A stretch of DNA of 64,000 nt. Source: Gyrodactylus bullatarudis (lineage: Eukaryota; Platyhelminthes; Monogenea; Gyrodactylidea; Gyrodactylidae). Shown in pieces: positions 37,398 through 47,150 of this stretch (position 1 is the first letter of the stretch; each line of letters starts with the position of its first letter). Below the pieces are notes generated by a model, which did no database searches, was not told the origin of the DNA, and saw nothing but the letters and a program-made list of their open reading frames with translations. The translations under genes were made by a program, and so were the position numbers. Where the stretch lies: NCBI GenBank assembly GCA_012064415.1, contig SSNU01000231.1:62001-126000 (forward strand), given 5' to 3'.

Positions 37398-37805
37398 CCT
37401 AATTAATATGAAGGTTGAAATTTATGATTTTTACAAAAGTTTCAATTTTTTCATCGAAAAATCAAATTCGATCAAGAATTTTTGAAATTTAGATTGACGA
37501 TGAGAAGAAAAAATATCGAGATGGGGCCAAATTCCCATTTTTTTGAACTTGAATTAGAATTTTTTGTTGATTTCAAAGTGATCCAAAAATGATTTTAAAA
37601 AATAGGAATTTGGCGCCAAATGGGAATTTGAAAAATGGCTATATTTTTCATAAAAATATTTTTTTTTCAGAATTTTTTTCTTCAAATGGTAAATGTGGAC
37701 AACATGAGTAGGTTCCCAGAAAATCTTTAACAAATTCGAATTCTTAATGAAAATATCAAGATTTCTGTAAAACAGAATAGATTCCCAACTTCATAACAAT
37801 AAGCT
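37398..37805. repeat. Foldback family F1, chimeric or deleted copy
   Basis: The left end is of the second subfamily ('aattaatatgaaggttg'); the right end is of the first ('aacatgagtaggttcccaga', 'gattcccaacttcataacaa'). The loop is largely missing. Two different arms on one element imply recombination between subfamilies. Confidence 0.7.
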
Positions 37806-38603
37806 CTAGTTTCTCTGTCCAATTGTGATCCTAAAAATCAAATTTTGATCGCTCTCTCACAACAATTTTCATATTTCTTGGTGAAGCTTATGATAAAAAT
37901 CTTTATCATCTAATTAAAGTTTTATTTTCGATTTGATTAGTTAGGGGAATCTAATAAAAATGATCCTTAAATTCTTGATCAAGTGTTATAGCAATATCTT
38001 TGGCATCCAGATTTATTTCGATAAAAATTTAAATTCGATAATAATACCCCTTAACTGATATTCAAAGTTTCATTCATATGAACCGTTTTTAATGTTTCTA
38101 ATTAGCAATGCAAAAGCAAATTTGAAATCGTTTAAAGAAAGCTTCATCATAGAGCCATCTAGAATCCTTTGTAATCAAAAATTATTTTGAGTCAGTTTTT
38201 AAGAAGAAAACAAATCAATAAAATCCTAACAAATGATCTAAAAACTTGTACTCACAATCGGAAATCTTTATTTAAGACGACCATATATAGAAATTAAAAC
38301 CAGCCATGTGTGAAAATACTACAGTTTGTTCAAATTCTCAGACAAGTTGTGTGGGAGAAATTTTTTAATTTATTCATAAAGAATTTCAAATCCATGTTGC
38401 TTATTAATCAAGACATATAGGAGAATCGGCAAATCTTATCTTTCGACAAAACAAAAAAAGAATTCTAATTAGAATCAAACCTTTTTTTCAGAATTAATTA
38501 TACATTCAGGATAAATAATTCAAAAGGTATTGAGACAATCAGAAAACTGTAGATTAGAAATTTCTAAGAGAAAAACTGCTATCAGAAATTCGTTTACGGC
38601 CAT
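37806..38603. other. Intergenic, nothing recognised
   Basis: AT-rich DNA, no supported gene. Confidence 0.4.
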
Positions 38604-38835
38604 AAAACTGATTGACATAGAGTTGGGAATCTATGCTGTCAATAAAAATCTACAAAATAAGAATTTTTCAAATTTCAATTTGGCACCAAAATCCTATTTT
38701 TTGAACTTTGATCTGAAAATTTTTATTGATTCGAGAGGGGTCAAAATAAGCTTCTCAGAATCAGAATTAGACAAGAAAATCTCTTGAAAATTTTTCGGCT
38801 TTTTGTTTAATTTTGATCCTGAAAGCTTCTTTTGA
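38604..38835. repeat. Foldback family F1, left-arm fragment
   Basis: 'gattgacatagagttgggaa', 'tttggcaccaaaatcctatt' and 'gaaaatttttattgattcga' are F1 arm words. The 85-codon open frame across it (38530-38787) is therefore repeat, not gene. Confidence 0.65.
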
Positions 38836-39280
38836 TCCCGCTCTCTCTGAATCAATAAACTTTTTCATTTTATGGAAGAGTAAAACTGACATCAAATATT
38901 GAAATGGACAAAAGTTTATCCAGACATTGTTTTTCATGACTCATGTTAAACCAATAAACTTTTCAAATAAACTTTAAAAAAGATGTCGTTGAAAATCTAA
39001 TTTGTTAGAATGTGCAAATTAGTCTGAGATAATCTGGCAAATTCAGTAAAATATATTTGGAAATTTATAAACATATGTATATATTCATCTAAATCTTTTA
39101 CAACAAATAAAAATTTACTGATAGGATAGGTAAAAAATAAGTTTCATCCTCTTAGCCTCCTTAAATTGATTAAATTGCCATCCTTATTTCATTCGTATCT
39201 ATAATTTACAAAATTCCTTGAGCAAGTCTGATCACATGAAGCTTATGTTTGCAACATTTGTCTGAATTTGCAGAGAAGAG
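38836..39280. other. 3' flank of the receptor gene
   Basis: AT-rich. It should hold the 3' UTR of the receptor gene on the minus strand; no exact AATAAA is evident near the stop. Confidence 0.35.
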
Positions 39281-40930
39281 TTACTTTTTGAATAAATCAT
39301 TCTTCAAATCATGGAGTTTTGTACGAAAGTTTGGATTTAGAAAGGAGTAGATCAAAACGTTGATCGCATTATTTACATAATAAAATTCATGATGCATCTG
39401 AATGTTGGTCTTATTTTTTATGTCCACTTCGGACCACCAGGAAAAGTGAACCCACATGAGTGGGAATAATGTAGCGTAAAATACCACTGTTGATATGAAC
39501 AACATGAGACCTGTACGTCTAGCACGGATTCGCTGATTTCTCGAAATCACTCGCCATTGATCTCCGAATTTGGCAACGAAACTCTTTCTTTTGTAACTAT
39601 CGTTAGTACGATTATTTTCTAGGAATATATTATTTGTAGTCGAGATGTCTGTAGTGCTAGCTTGGTTATTATTTTCCGAATCAATAGTCTTCTGTGAACA
39701 GTAGACCTTGTTGTTTTTACGGTTTTTAACATCCTGTCGATGAACAGCAATGAAAACTCTCACATAGAGATATGCGATAATCAGAATTGACAGAGAAGAT
39801 GCCAGAAGGTAGATCCGATTGATTTGTGTTCTCATCAATTTTGAGAAGGTACAGTCACGCCAATGGAATAACTCAAAATAATGCACAATTACCAGTGACA
39901 TTTCCAAGGAGGTAACGCCAAGGTTTAACAAAATTATCAACAGCCAAACTAATCGGAGGCGAGTATTTGCCTTGACCAATTTGGCCGTAAACAATTTAAT
40001 TGGCTGTTCAATCTGAAATAACTTTAACTTCTTTTTATTCATAAGGCGAAAGCCGCAGAACAAACAATCTTGGCTTATATTGTTGTTCTCAATGATATTT
40101 TGATGATCAGGGTTATTTGTCTCAGTTGTTGAGTAGTGCTCGTTAATTTTTCTCGTATCAATCTTGTAGCAAAGACAGTAACAAAATAAACAAAAGCATT
40201 TCTTCTTATTCTCATGATCCGAGGATTCAGAGATACTCCGACCGAGACGTTCAATCGACATTGTTTCTGAATTCTTCGGACTTTCTTCATACTGATTGCT
40301 TGGCTCAATGTTCTCTGAGCTATAGGATTTATTCCTGAGAAATAGGTAGTTTCGCAGACGTCCACAAAATGTTGTGCTCTGGAATTTTTTCCCATTCTTA
40401 CTAGTTGAATTGCAGGTAAGAGTTAGATAACGATCCAAAGCAATAGCTGATAAGATGCATCCTTCGAAGGCGAAGGCAATGTTCCTCAGAGAATCAAGGA
40501 GATCATCCAACAAATGAATGACATCAGCGTACGATTTGAATTTTTCATCATCTTCTTTAAAGTACTTGAACAACGATCGAAATATATCCCAAGGTAAAAT
40601 GGCCGTACAGGTAACTAGATCAACAGTGGCCAGTGCCAGGATCAAATGTCTCTGAGTTGACTGAGCTGAATTTTTTCGTTTTTTCACATCTTTATCAATG
40701 CTATTATGACTAATTGTATTTTGCTGGCGATTTTTCAATGAGATATTCCCTGACCGCTTGTAACAATAAACTAAAAGAACCAAAATATTTCCAAATATTC
40801 CCAAGAAACACAAGAGAGTTAGAATTATCGTCGAGACGATAACATTGACATGATTCATCTCGTGGTTGTCATCGCCGTGCTTGCACGAAGGGATCTCCGA
40901 TGTCGTACTGATGAAGGATCCATTTGACAT
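39281..40930 (-). CDS. Rhodopsin-family G-protein-coupled receptor
   Basis: A 549-residue seven-helix receptor in one uninterrupted exon. TM1 28-56 with GN (47-48), TM2 95-121 with LALATVD, TM3 about 136-170 ending DRY (166-168), TM4 326-351, TM5 371-397, TM6 473-498 with FPLMWVHFSWW, TM7 512-530 where NVLIY (524-528) replaces the usual NPxxY, followed by LNPNFR. It would sit in the plasma membrane and signal through G proteins; the ligand is unknown, and a peptide or amine cannot be told apart. Oddities: the second intracellular loop is about 155 residues (normally 10-20) with a cysteine cluster KKKCFCLFCYCLCYK (242-256), and the conserved TM3 cysteine is absent (Asp near 142). The start follows a run of A and precedes an NGS glycosylation site. 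Class A assignment is firm; orphan status is inference. Confidence 0.93.
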   Translation of the reverse strand: MSNGSFISTTSEIPSCKHGDDNHEMNHVNVIVSTIILTLLCFLGIFGNILVLLVYCYKRSGNISLKNRQQNTISHNSIDKDVKKRKNSAQSTQRHLILALATVDLVTCTAILPWDIFRSLFKYFKEDDEKFKSYADVIHLLDDLLDSLRNIAFAFEGCILSAIALDRYLTLTCNSTSKNGKKFQSTTFCGRLRNYLFLRNKSYSSENIEPSNQYEESPKNSETMSIERLGRSISESSDHENKKKCFCLFCYCLCYKIDTRKINEHYSTTETNNPDHQNIIENNNISQDCLFCGFRLMNKKKLKLFQIEQPIKLFTAKLVKANTRLRLVWLLIILLNLGVTSLEMSLVIVHYFELFHWRDCTFSKLMRTQINRIYLLASSLSILIIAYLYVRVFIAVHRQDVKNRKNNKVYCSQKTIDSENNNQASTTDISTTNNIFLENNRTNDSYKRKSFVAKFGDQWRVISRNQRIRARRTGLMLFISTVVFYATLFPLMWVHFSWWSEVDIKNKTNIQMHHEFYYVNNAINVLIYSFLNPNFRTKLHDLKNDLFKK

Positions 40931-41164
40931 GATTTTTTTACCTCATGAAAACACTTCTAGTATTCTCTTTGAGTGAGGATGATTAGTGAGTTTGATTATC
41001 TACAGTATTACATAAGAGAGGAATTAATTTTTATTCAAAAAATGTTAAAATTTTATTGGACTATCGTTGCATTTGCATGATTGGTCATTTTCGGAATGAA
41101 TGTAAATTCTCTTCATCATTTAATGTTGTTGTTTTTTAAACTTCTATTTAACATAAAGTCGTGT
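40931..41164. other. 5' flank of the receptor gene
   Basis: Region between the receptor start and the next foldback copy; presumably promoter and 5' UTR of the receptor on the minus strand. No clear TATA box was picked out. Confidence 0.3.
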
Positions 41165-41453
41165 CTTATTTTGATCCTGAAAATCAACTTTTGATCACTC
41201 TCTCACTTTGAAATCAACAAAAATATTCAGTTCAAATTTCAAAAAAATTGAGGTTTTGGCGCAAAATCAAAATTTGAAAGTTACCATATTTTTCATTAAA
41301 AAAATTATTTTCAGAACTTTTTCTTCAAATTTTAAAAGTGAACTACATGAATAGGATTTTAAAAATCTGAGACATATTCGAATTTTTGATTTAAAAAATC
41401 AAGGTTTTCGTAAAAATCATAGATTCCTAACATAATATAAATTAGCTTTATAT
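41165..41453. repeat. Foldback family F1, right-arm fragment
   Basis: 'tttgatcctgaaaatcaact', 'ttttggcgcaaaatcaaaat' and 'atagattcctaacataatat' mark a right arm. It lies between two host genes without disrupting either. Confidence 0.65.
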
Positions 41454-41606
41454 TTAATTGACACCTGTTCATTTCTTTAAACAAGTGAATTTCTAGTCAA
41501 TATCTATTCATTACTCTCAAAAGAAAGCTCTTGAGCGCTAGTAAACTATTGAACTTAATATTCTCAACTTTAGAAATACTTGCATGGAAGTTTGAATCCA
41601 TAATTT

Positions 41607-41612
41607 TTTATT
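41607..41612 (-). promoter_or_regulatory. Polyadenylation signal of the secreted-protein gene
   Basis: AATAAA on the minus strand begins 9 nt past the stop codon of the 154-aa gene, implying a very short 3' UTR. Confidence 0.6.
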
Positions 41613-41620
41613 CCTCTGTT

Positions 41621-42085
41621 TCAATATTTAGTTAGACATGAATTCGCTTCTGCCTTAAAGTTATCAAAACTTGTTGCTGTCTCCATAGCTGCTCTCTGAC
41701 ATTCTCTTAGTATCGCATTTTCACATTTATTCTGTACACTAAAATAGTCTGGCTTTAGACTTTTAAAGCAATCACTGTTACAGTTGACAAAGGACTCTAC
41801 CATAATCGCTCTATAGGCTTCTTGGCATTTCCTATTACATTCGAAACAATTCTCGCCACTGCGTACATCATGCATTGATTTAGCACTTTTTAACTTATTA
41901 ATTGCACAAGTAGCTACACAATTTTGAGGACAACTCTTGAGTATTTTGATAGCTTGGTTGATTTTCTCATGAAACTCAGGTCCGCTGTATGCATAGATTT
42001 CGTTTACAGCATCTAGTGCTTCATTTGTGCAGCTGGATACAAAACCAATGATCACTATTAACAAGTATATTCGTGAACTATCCAT
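41621..42085 (-). CDS. Secreted cysteine-rich protein
   Basis: A 154-residue protein with a clear signal peptide: hydrophobic core IYLLIVIIGFVSS (6-18), cleavage likely near 18-20. The mature part is polar and probably helical. Cysteines lie at 52, 56, 60, 80, 83, 87, 102, 106, 121, 129 and 150, plus Cys19 at the cleavage site. Repeated CxxxC spacing (52/56/60, 83/87, 102/106) suggests helical hairpins cross-linked by disulfides; twelve cysteines would make six pairs if Cys19 is retained. I recognise no family, and a function such as extracellular ligand or secreted effector would be a guess. An AATAAA sits 9 nt after the stop and a TATA-like AAATATAA lies about 30 bp upstream of the ATG. Single exon; its neighbour, the receptor, is on the same strand 690 bp downstream. 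Confidence 0.85.
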   Translation of the reverse strand: MDSSRIYLLIVIIGFVSSCTNEALDAVNEIYAYSGPEFHEKINQAIKILKSCPQNCVATCAINKLKSAKSMHDVRSGENCFECNRKCQEAYRAIMVESFVNCNSDCFKSLKPDYFSVQNKCENAILRECQRAAMETATSFDNFKAEANSCLTKY

Positions 42086-42530
42086 TGTATTTTTGAGTTA
42101 ATTAAAACTCAAATTATATTTACACAAGCTAGCCAATGGAAAACGTGCAATGAATGTTTATGTGGATTAAAAATTTCCATTTTTTCTTCATTTACCAAAT
42201 AACAAGTATAATTTCAATAATGTATAATATTCTTTTATCTGAACGAATTTATTGTTTTCGTCTTAGATCCTTTAATCTCTTGTCCCAGTAATCTACAATA
42301 GACTATAGAGAAGCTACATAAAATGCTGTTTCTATTAAAAAGAACAAGATGATAGATTCAAAATCGGTCAACCTTAATTCACTCCAAAATTAAACAATTG
42401 AGGACTTTGGGATAACTTATTCATGGAAACTTGATTTTATTGATCATCATTAAGAAATTATTGCAAAGAAATTATTAAAAAATTTATTGGTTGACTTATA
42501 CACATCCAAAAATGCATCAAAACCGACAGT
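42086..42530. other. 5' flank of the secreted-protein gene
   Basis: On the minus strand a TATA-like AAATATAA (near 42119-42112) and a CCAAT box on the plus strand (ccaatgg near 42133) precede the ATG. No other gene seen. Confidence 0.4.
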
Positions 42531-42537
42531 ATGAAAC

Positions 42538-42840
42538 TAAATTTATTCAAAGTTTATGCTAGATCAATATTGAACACTGCTCTGCAATCTGGAACTTGGA
42601 ATATGACAAATGGTCCAGGAAAGTACAAAATATCATGCGATAGATTTACACGCCTTCTGTCATCAACATATCAGACTGAGATGAAATCTACTAAAAACTC
42701 TTTATTGCTCAGAGAAACTATTACCCTAATCAAGCTCTCACCACTGACTAGCTCTAATCGCCAAGGCTTACGATCTAATGTTCCAGAATATGGTTATCTA
42801 AAAAAGCTATCAATTTCCAAAAGGGCCAAAAAAATGTTTT
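42538..42840 (+). pseudogene. Non-LTR retrotransposon (LINE) reverse-transcriptase C-terminus
   Basis: Alternating frames give LFKVYARSIL, then EHCSAIWNLEYDKWSRKVQ, then RFTRLLSSTY. This is the order K-Y-RP-LEYCS-IW ... VQ-FTR seen just after the RT domain of jockey/CR1/L2-type LINEs, which copy themselves by target-primed reverse transcription. Two frameshifts and at least one stop are needed, and only about 100 residues remain. The clade is not resolved. Confidence 0.6.
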
Positions 42841-43163
42841 AAATACTTAATCGCGCAATAAAAAATCTTGAAAATTATGAATTTGAAAAAATTTATAATG
42901 TTTAGCTATGTACAAAAACTGAGGAATCCATTTAATGTTTACATATATAACACATTAATTTTTTGGGTTAATTCCAAAAATCACCCCAAAGGAAAATTTT
43001 TTGCAAAAATCGCCCCAATGAAAATTTTAACTCTTTACCTCGAATCAATTAATCTCATTTCAAAATTCCTCTCTTACTGAATGGTGTAACTTGAATGATT
43101 CAAATTCTTTATGCAACCTACATAAGTTTCAGAAAGATTGAAAGTGAACTTTCTCCTTATATA

Positions 43164-44523
43164 TGTTACCGGTAATCTTGTTACTCTTGATAGTCTCAAG
43201 ACTCCCTGGCAAATCAGTTAAACTTGTTACTAGTAACAAGATTATCTGATAGTCTCATGAATCCCGGGAATCTTGTTACTAGTAACAAGTTTAACTGACA
43301 ATAACTAATTTTTTGACTTTCAGAATTTAGAAAGAAAAATCACTCAGTTTATTCCTAAGTTATGAATCATAACACCCCTAGGATTTTTTCAGATTCTCTT
43401 TTCAAAAGTGTTACACATCAATAGAACCTTAAAAGCTTTACAAAAGATGATACCGGTAGAAATGAAACTATACCTGTGTGATATTATCTAGAATTATAAC
43501 CTCAAACTTCATATTCATTTTCAATCCATACGAAATTTATTGACTAATCAGTTTATCAACTTTCATTTATAATCTAAACTTTCACCAAATCTTTGGGATC
43601 TAGTAAATTTTTCAAAATAATCCTTCGAGTTTTTCTCTTATTTATAGTTAGTTGTTTGTTTGAAAAGTAATCAAATACAGCTGTATCATAAAAATTTATT
43701 CATTCGTACAAGAAAGACTGCTGTGACATCTTGCATTTACATTTTAATGTATCTCATTTTGTTTTGCAGTCACACTTGAAGAAGCCATGGTCATTTACAA
43801 ATTAATGGAGACTTTTCATTCTTTGTACTGAATAAATAAGTTCAGGAACTTCCTCGATTGACAAGAAATTTTCATCGACCCTAGTCAGTTAATTTGCTGA
43901 ATAAAGACCTTCAATTATTCCTGTCTTAGTTCCGACCTTGAAGAAAATTTCTATAACTTCAAGTATTACACACAATAACTTTTGAAATCGAGTTTTGATC
44001 GATCAAATTCCGATACTTTCACTAAAACATTTTCTCCAACATTGAATGTCCTTTTGGTTTGCAAAAGTATCTTGGCTTTGTTCTCTAGATGGCCTATGAC
44101 TATTTCCTTATTCAATTCTGATCTATTGTATGTCTCATTGGATACGTCACAAGATGATGGTACTTGGAATTAAAATTTATTATATTTGAAGGTTCTATTG
44201 ATGTGAAACACTTTTGAAAAGAGAATCTGAAAAAATCCTAGGGGTATAAACTGAGTGATTTTTCTTTCTAAATTCTGAAAGTCAAAAAATTAGTTATTGT
44301 CAGTTAAACTTGTTACTAGTAACAAGATTCCCGGGATTCATGAGACTATCAGATAATTTTGGAACCGAGTAACAAGATTAACTGAAATCCAGTTAAACTT
44401 GTTACTAGTAACAAGATTCCCGGGATTCTTGAGACTATCAGATAATCTTGTTACTAGTAACAAGTTTAACTGATTTGCCAGGGAGTCTTGAGACTATCAA
44501 GAGTAACAAGATTACCGGTAACA
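43164..44523 (-). mobile_element. Ginger-like DNA transposon, copy 2
   Basis: Bounded by TGTTACCGGTAATCTTGTTA at the left and its exact complement at the right, with TATA duplications at 43160-43163 and 44524-44527. Subterminal DNA on both sides repeats a perfect 18-bp palindrome CTTGTTACTAGTAACAAG (two on the left, three on the right, some joined by CCCGGGA words). The coding remnant lies on the minus strand (43886-44173); the rest of the integrase gene is deleted. Confidence 0.85.
43886..44173 (-). pseudogene. Ginger integrase C-terminal domain, frameshifted
   Basis: Minus-strand reading gives RTFNVGENVLVKVSEFDRSK, then after one frameshift LLCVILEVIEIFFKVGTKTG and IIEGLY. These align with copy 1 (FEIGQNVLVRVPEVDRAKLD ... 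KVGTKNGVIDGLY) and copy 3 (VPIPEIDRSKVD ... GTIVEED). The catalytic core and zinc module are missing. Confidence 0.75.
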
Positions 44524-44737
44524 TATAGAACCTTTGATGGAGAAAACCTTACGTGAATCTAGGTTCTTATAAATTTTTGCAATCCTTAAAAAATATTTAT
44601 TACTTGTTTCTCAAGATCGAAATAGTGAAATAAGAAGAGTTGTTAACTTCACCAAACTCCAATGTCCTTGTAGTTTGCAAAAATTAATGAATATCCCTAT
44701 TAACATCTGTATGCCGTGGCTAAAAAGTTAGAAGTTG

Positions 44738-44886
44738 TTTTTAAAAAGTATCCCCTTACAAAAAAATCTCCTTGAAAGCAGCTTACTCGGAGGTAATAAT
44801 GCTCCGTGACGTCGAAAATCTGATTGAGGTTAAAAATATGGACGACCATGCAAAAGCCGTAAAATATCAAGTGCTGAAAAAAAGGT
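44738..44886 (+). other. Possible exon of the hAT-like element
   Basis: From the stop at 44738 the frame is open to a donor-like AG|GTAGAG (about 44885) and encodes SLKAAYSEVIMLRDVENLIE followed by VKNMDDHAKAVKYQVLKK. The run is balanced and protein-like and unlike its AT-rich surroundings. No acceptor partner was found. It may be what is left of this element's transposase. Confidence 0.3.
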
Positions 44887-45124
44887 AGAGAATTTATTAA
44901 ATTAAATTATTTCTTAATATTAAAAAAAATTTTTTGGGATGAATATTGGAAAAAAATTTCTTTTGGGGTGATTTTTGGAATTAACTCAAATTTTTTAAAT
45001 AAAGCAGATATAAATCTGATATCTGTATTTATCTTTCCCTAAGTTGCAATTATAATTCAGTATTTAATAGATGAAGGTGGAAAATTTTTCAAATGATTTT
45101 AGCCTACTTTGTTTTTTTAATATC

Positions 45125-45240
45125 ACTGCGAGAGATTCGTTTTTATTTCATCGATGTTAAAAAGCCCTAAGTCTCTTTGTCATTCAGAAAGATTACTGCG
45201 AAACAAGAGGGGGCAAATGTTCTATAGAGTAGCCATTTAA
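45125..45240. repeat. Copy of the foldback element at 862-1052 (right half)
   Basis: 'atttcatcgatgttaaaaag', 'tctctttgtcattcagaaag' and 'gaaacaagagggggcaaatg' match 942-1052. Confidence 0.65.
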
Positions 45241-45791
45241 ATTCTACGAGCAATAGTGGTTGATAAAATATATATGACGATGGCAGGTAGGTTTTCAAAA
45301 ATACTCAAAAATTTTAATTTCCTACTTTCTAAGGACTTTTCTAAGTCTGAAAAATAATTAAGCTAAGATCTTCAAGAAATCCAGGAGATTCCTATCAAAT
45401 TGGTGGTGAACAAAGTTTTTTTAGGTCTTTGATGATAGCCTTTCTTCTAAGCTCGATGAAATTTTTTTTTCTTCTATTGTTATTAAAGTGAGCAACATGA
45501 TATTGATAACAATAAACCACATACATAACAGGAAACTTGGCCAAATTAGGCTTTTTTAAAAGTAAATATACTCTTTTTTCTATTCGGCTTCACATAGAAC
45601 ATTTTTTCTGCCACGAATACATGTCCTTTCTATTGAAAATTAAAATAAACTTCAAATTTATTCAGAGATAAAGAACACGGAAAGAATAGAATTGATTAGA
45701 AAATATTTCTCTGGCTACTAATAAAATTTCCGTTTTAAAATATAAGTGAGAGAAAACTAAATGATTTCAACAAATTTCGAATATTTCAATC
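45241..45791. other. 5' flank of the broken secreted-protein gene
   Basis: AT-rich; no gene. No clear promoter element. Confidence 0.35.
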
Positions 45792-46266
45792 ATGAACATG
45801 AAATCTGCTGCCTGCTTCTTTTGCTTGTGAGTATTTGGTGAATATTTCTTTCATTTGAAGCTAACCTTCCTAATTATCCATCCATAGATATTTCATAACA
45901 TATTCCGCAGCTATGGAATTTAAAGAGGCATTCGGATGTGCTGCTGGAGAAATACAATTCCGTCCAGGTCAACTAAGACAACTTTTCGACATTTAAATGA
46001 GAAAACCAGATGCGACAACAGGTTATCATGTCCTAGCTGAGCTATCCCATTTATTTATGCTCCATGGTGCGAATAAGCTAGTTCGAAACTGTAAGCAAGG
46101 CCTTGAAGAAGTTGATCAAGCAGTGGAAGGTTTGTCAGGCCGGAAATTAGTTTAACTTATCAAGGCTTTAGATTCAGACTTCAAGACTACTGTAAAAATA
46201 AATGATGGATCAGATCTCCAAAACCTCATGACTGAAACTGAGGCAGCAGCAAGATCTCACTTTTGA
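45792..46266 (+). pseudogene. Recently broken gene for a secreted protein
   Basis: Exon 1 (45792-45826) encodes MNMKSAACFFCL, followed by a strong donor (GTGAGT) and a 61-nt intron ending CCATAG (45827-45887). Exon 2 then completes a signal peptide (LLYFITYSAA) and runs 125 codons in one frame: EFKEAFGCAAGEIQFRPGQL, ATTGYHVLAELSHLFMLHGA, then EEVDQAVEGLSGRKLV and DLQNLMTETEAAARSHF. Two in-frame TAA codons (45994, 46153) interrupt it, with no indel, before a TGA at 46264. Protein-like sequence resumes in another frame after that. The product would be a small secreted helical protein; I do not recognise the family. Conserved frame with only point nonsense changes means recent death, or sequencing error. 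Confidence 0.55.
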
Positions 46267-47150
46267 ATTATCAACTGAAATATTGAAATATATAAGTTTG
46301 ACCAGTTGATTTGCTTCATCAAGTTTTTAGAGAAGTACTTTAGATTCAAGGTCTTGTCCTATGTTTGTATGTACTATTGCAATTATTTGTGTGATAAAAA
46401 TATGAAAAATCGATCAAGAACCTAAAAATTCTCAGAATAATAAAGTTAACTTGTAAGTGGTCAGATCATCTTTTTGCTATTGTTCACCTAAAAATGAAAC
46501 TTCCCATGTTACTACTTTGGAAATAATTTTTTTCAAAAATTTTAACAAAATTCGAAATATTTTACACCACTGAATAACTTTTACGGTCAGGCGTTTTAAA
46601 ATTACCAAAATTGAATTCCTGAAATCTTCTCCTAATGTCCAGTATTTAGTGTCAAGAATGTCTATGCGAGAGAAAATTTTTTATCTTTGAATATTTTTAA
46701 GATGGCTATAGAATCATTCAAATACATTGAAAATAGTTGCCAGGAAGAGAAATAATTATTAATTTCCTGCTCTTTTATTTTCTGATTGTAATCACAAAAT
46801 TTTTACATCATAATAATAAATAATTACAGTATGAATGTAATTCTCATGAGAGGAGTTGGGAATTGTAAAAGCTCTCAAGAAAAAATAACCAAGTTTATTT
46901 CTGCAATGCATTAGAATGAAATCTGGACATTGTAATTACTCAGAAATGGCCTTAAGTTTATCTAGAAATCATTTAAATTGGGTAAATTGTTTTGACCTGA
47001 CATCTTCCACAAAGAATGCAGATTAGATTCCGATGTGAGAAAAATTTTCCAAATCCTGATGAGAAGCTTGTAATCTGAATTTCTTATAAAAGCTTTTGTT
47101 ATCCTATTAGTCCAAATTTCAAAAAATACATTCAAAAAAAATGTTATCTA
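46267..47150. other. Intergenic, nothing firm
   Basis: Up to about 46400 there may be the frameshifted end of the broken gene; the rest is AT-rich DNA without features. Confidence 0.35.

Larger units (their letters stand above)
42965..44988. mobile_element. hAT-like element carrying a Ginger insertion
   Basis: Left end GGGTTAATTCCAAAAATCAC and right end (inverted) GAGTTAATTCCAAAAATCAC, with an 8-bp duplication AATTTTTT at 42957-42964 and 44989-44996. Same family as 29214-29765. A Ginger element (43164-44523) sits inside. The remaining element DNA holds one exon-like frame near the right end. Confidence 0.75.

Noticed and set aside
40075..40395. A 106-codon frame inside the receptor gene
   Set aside because: It is an out-of-phase shadow of the GPCR coding sequence.
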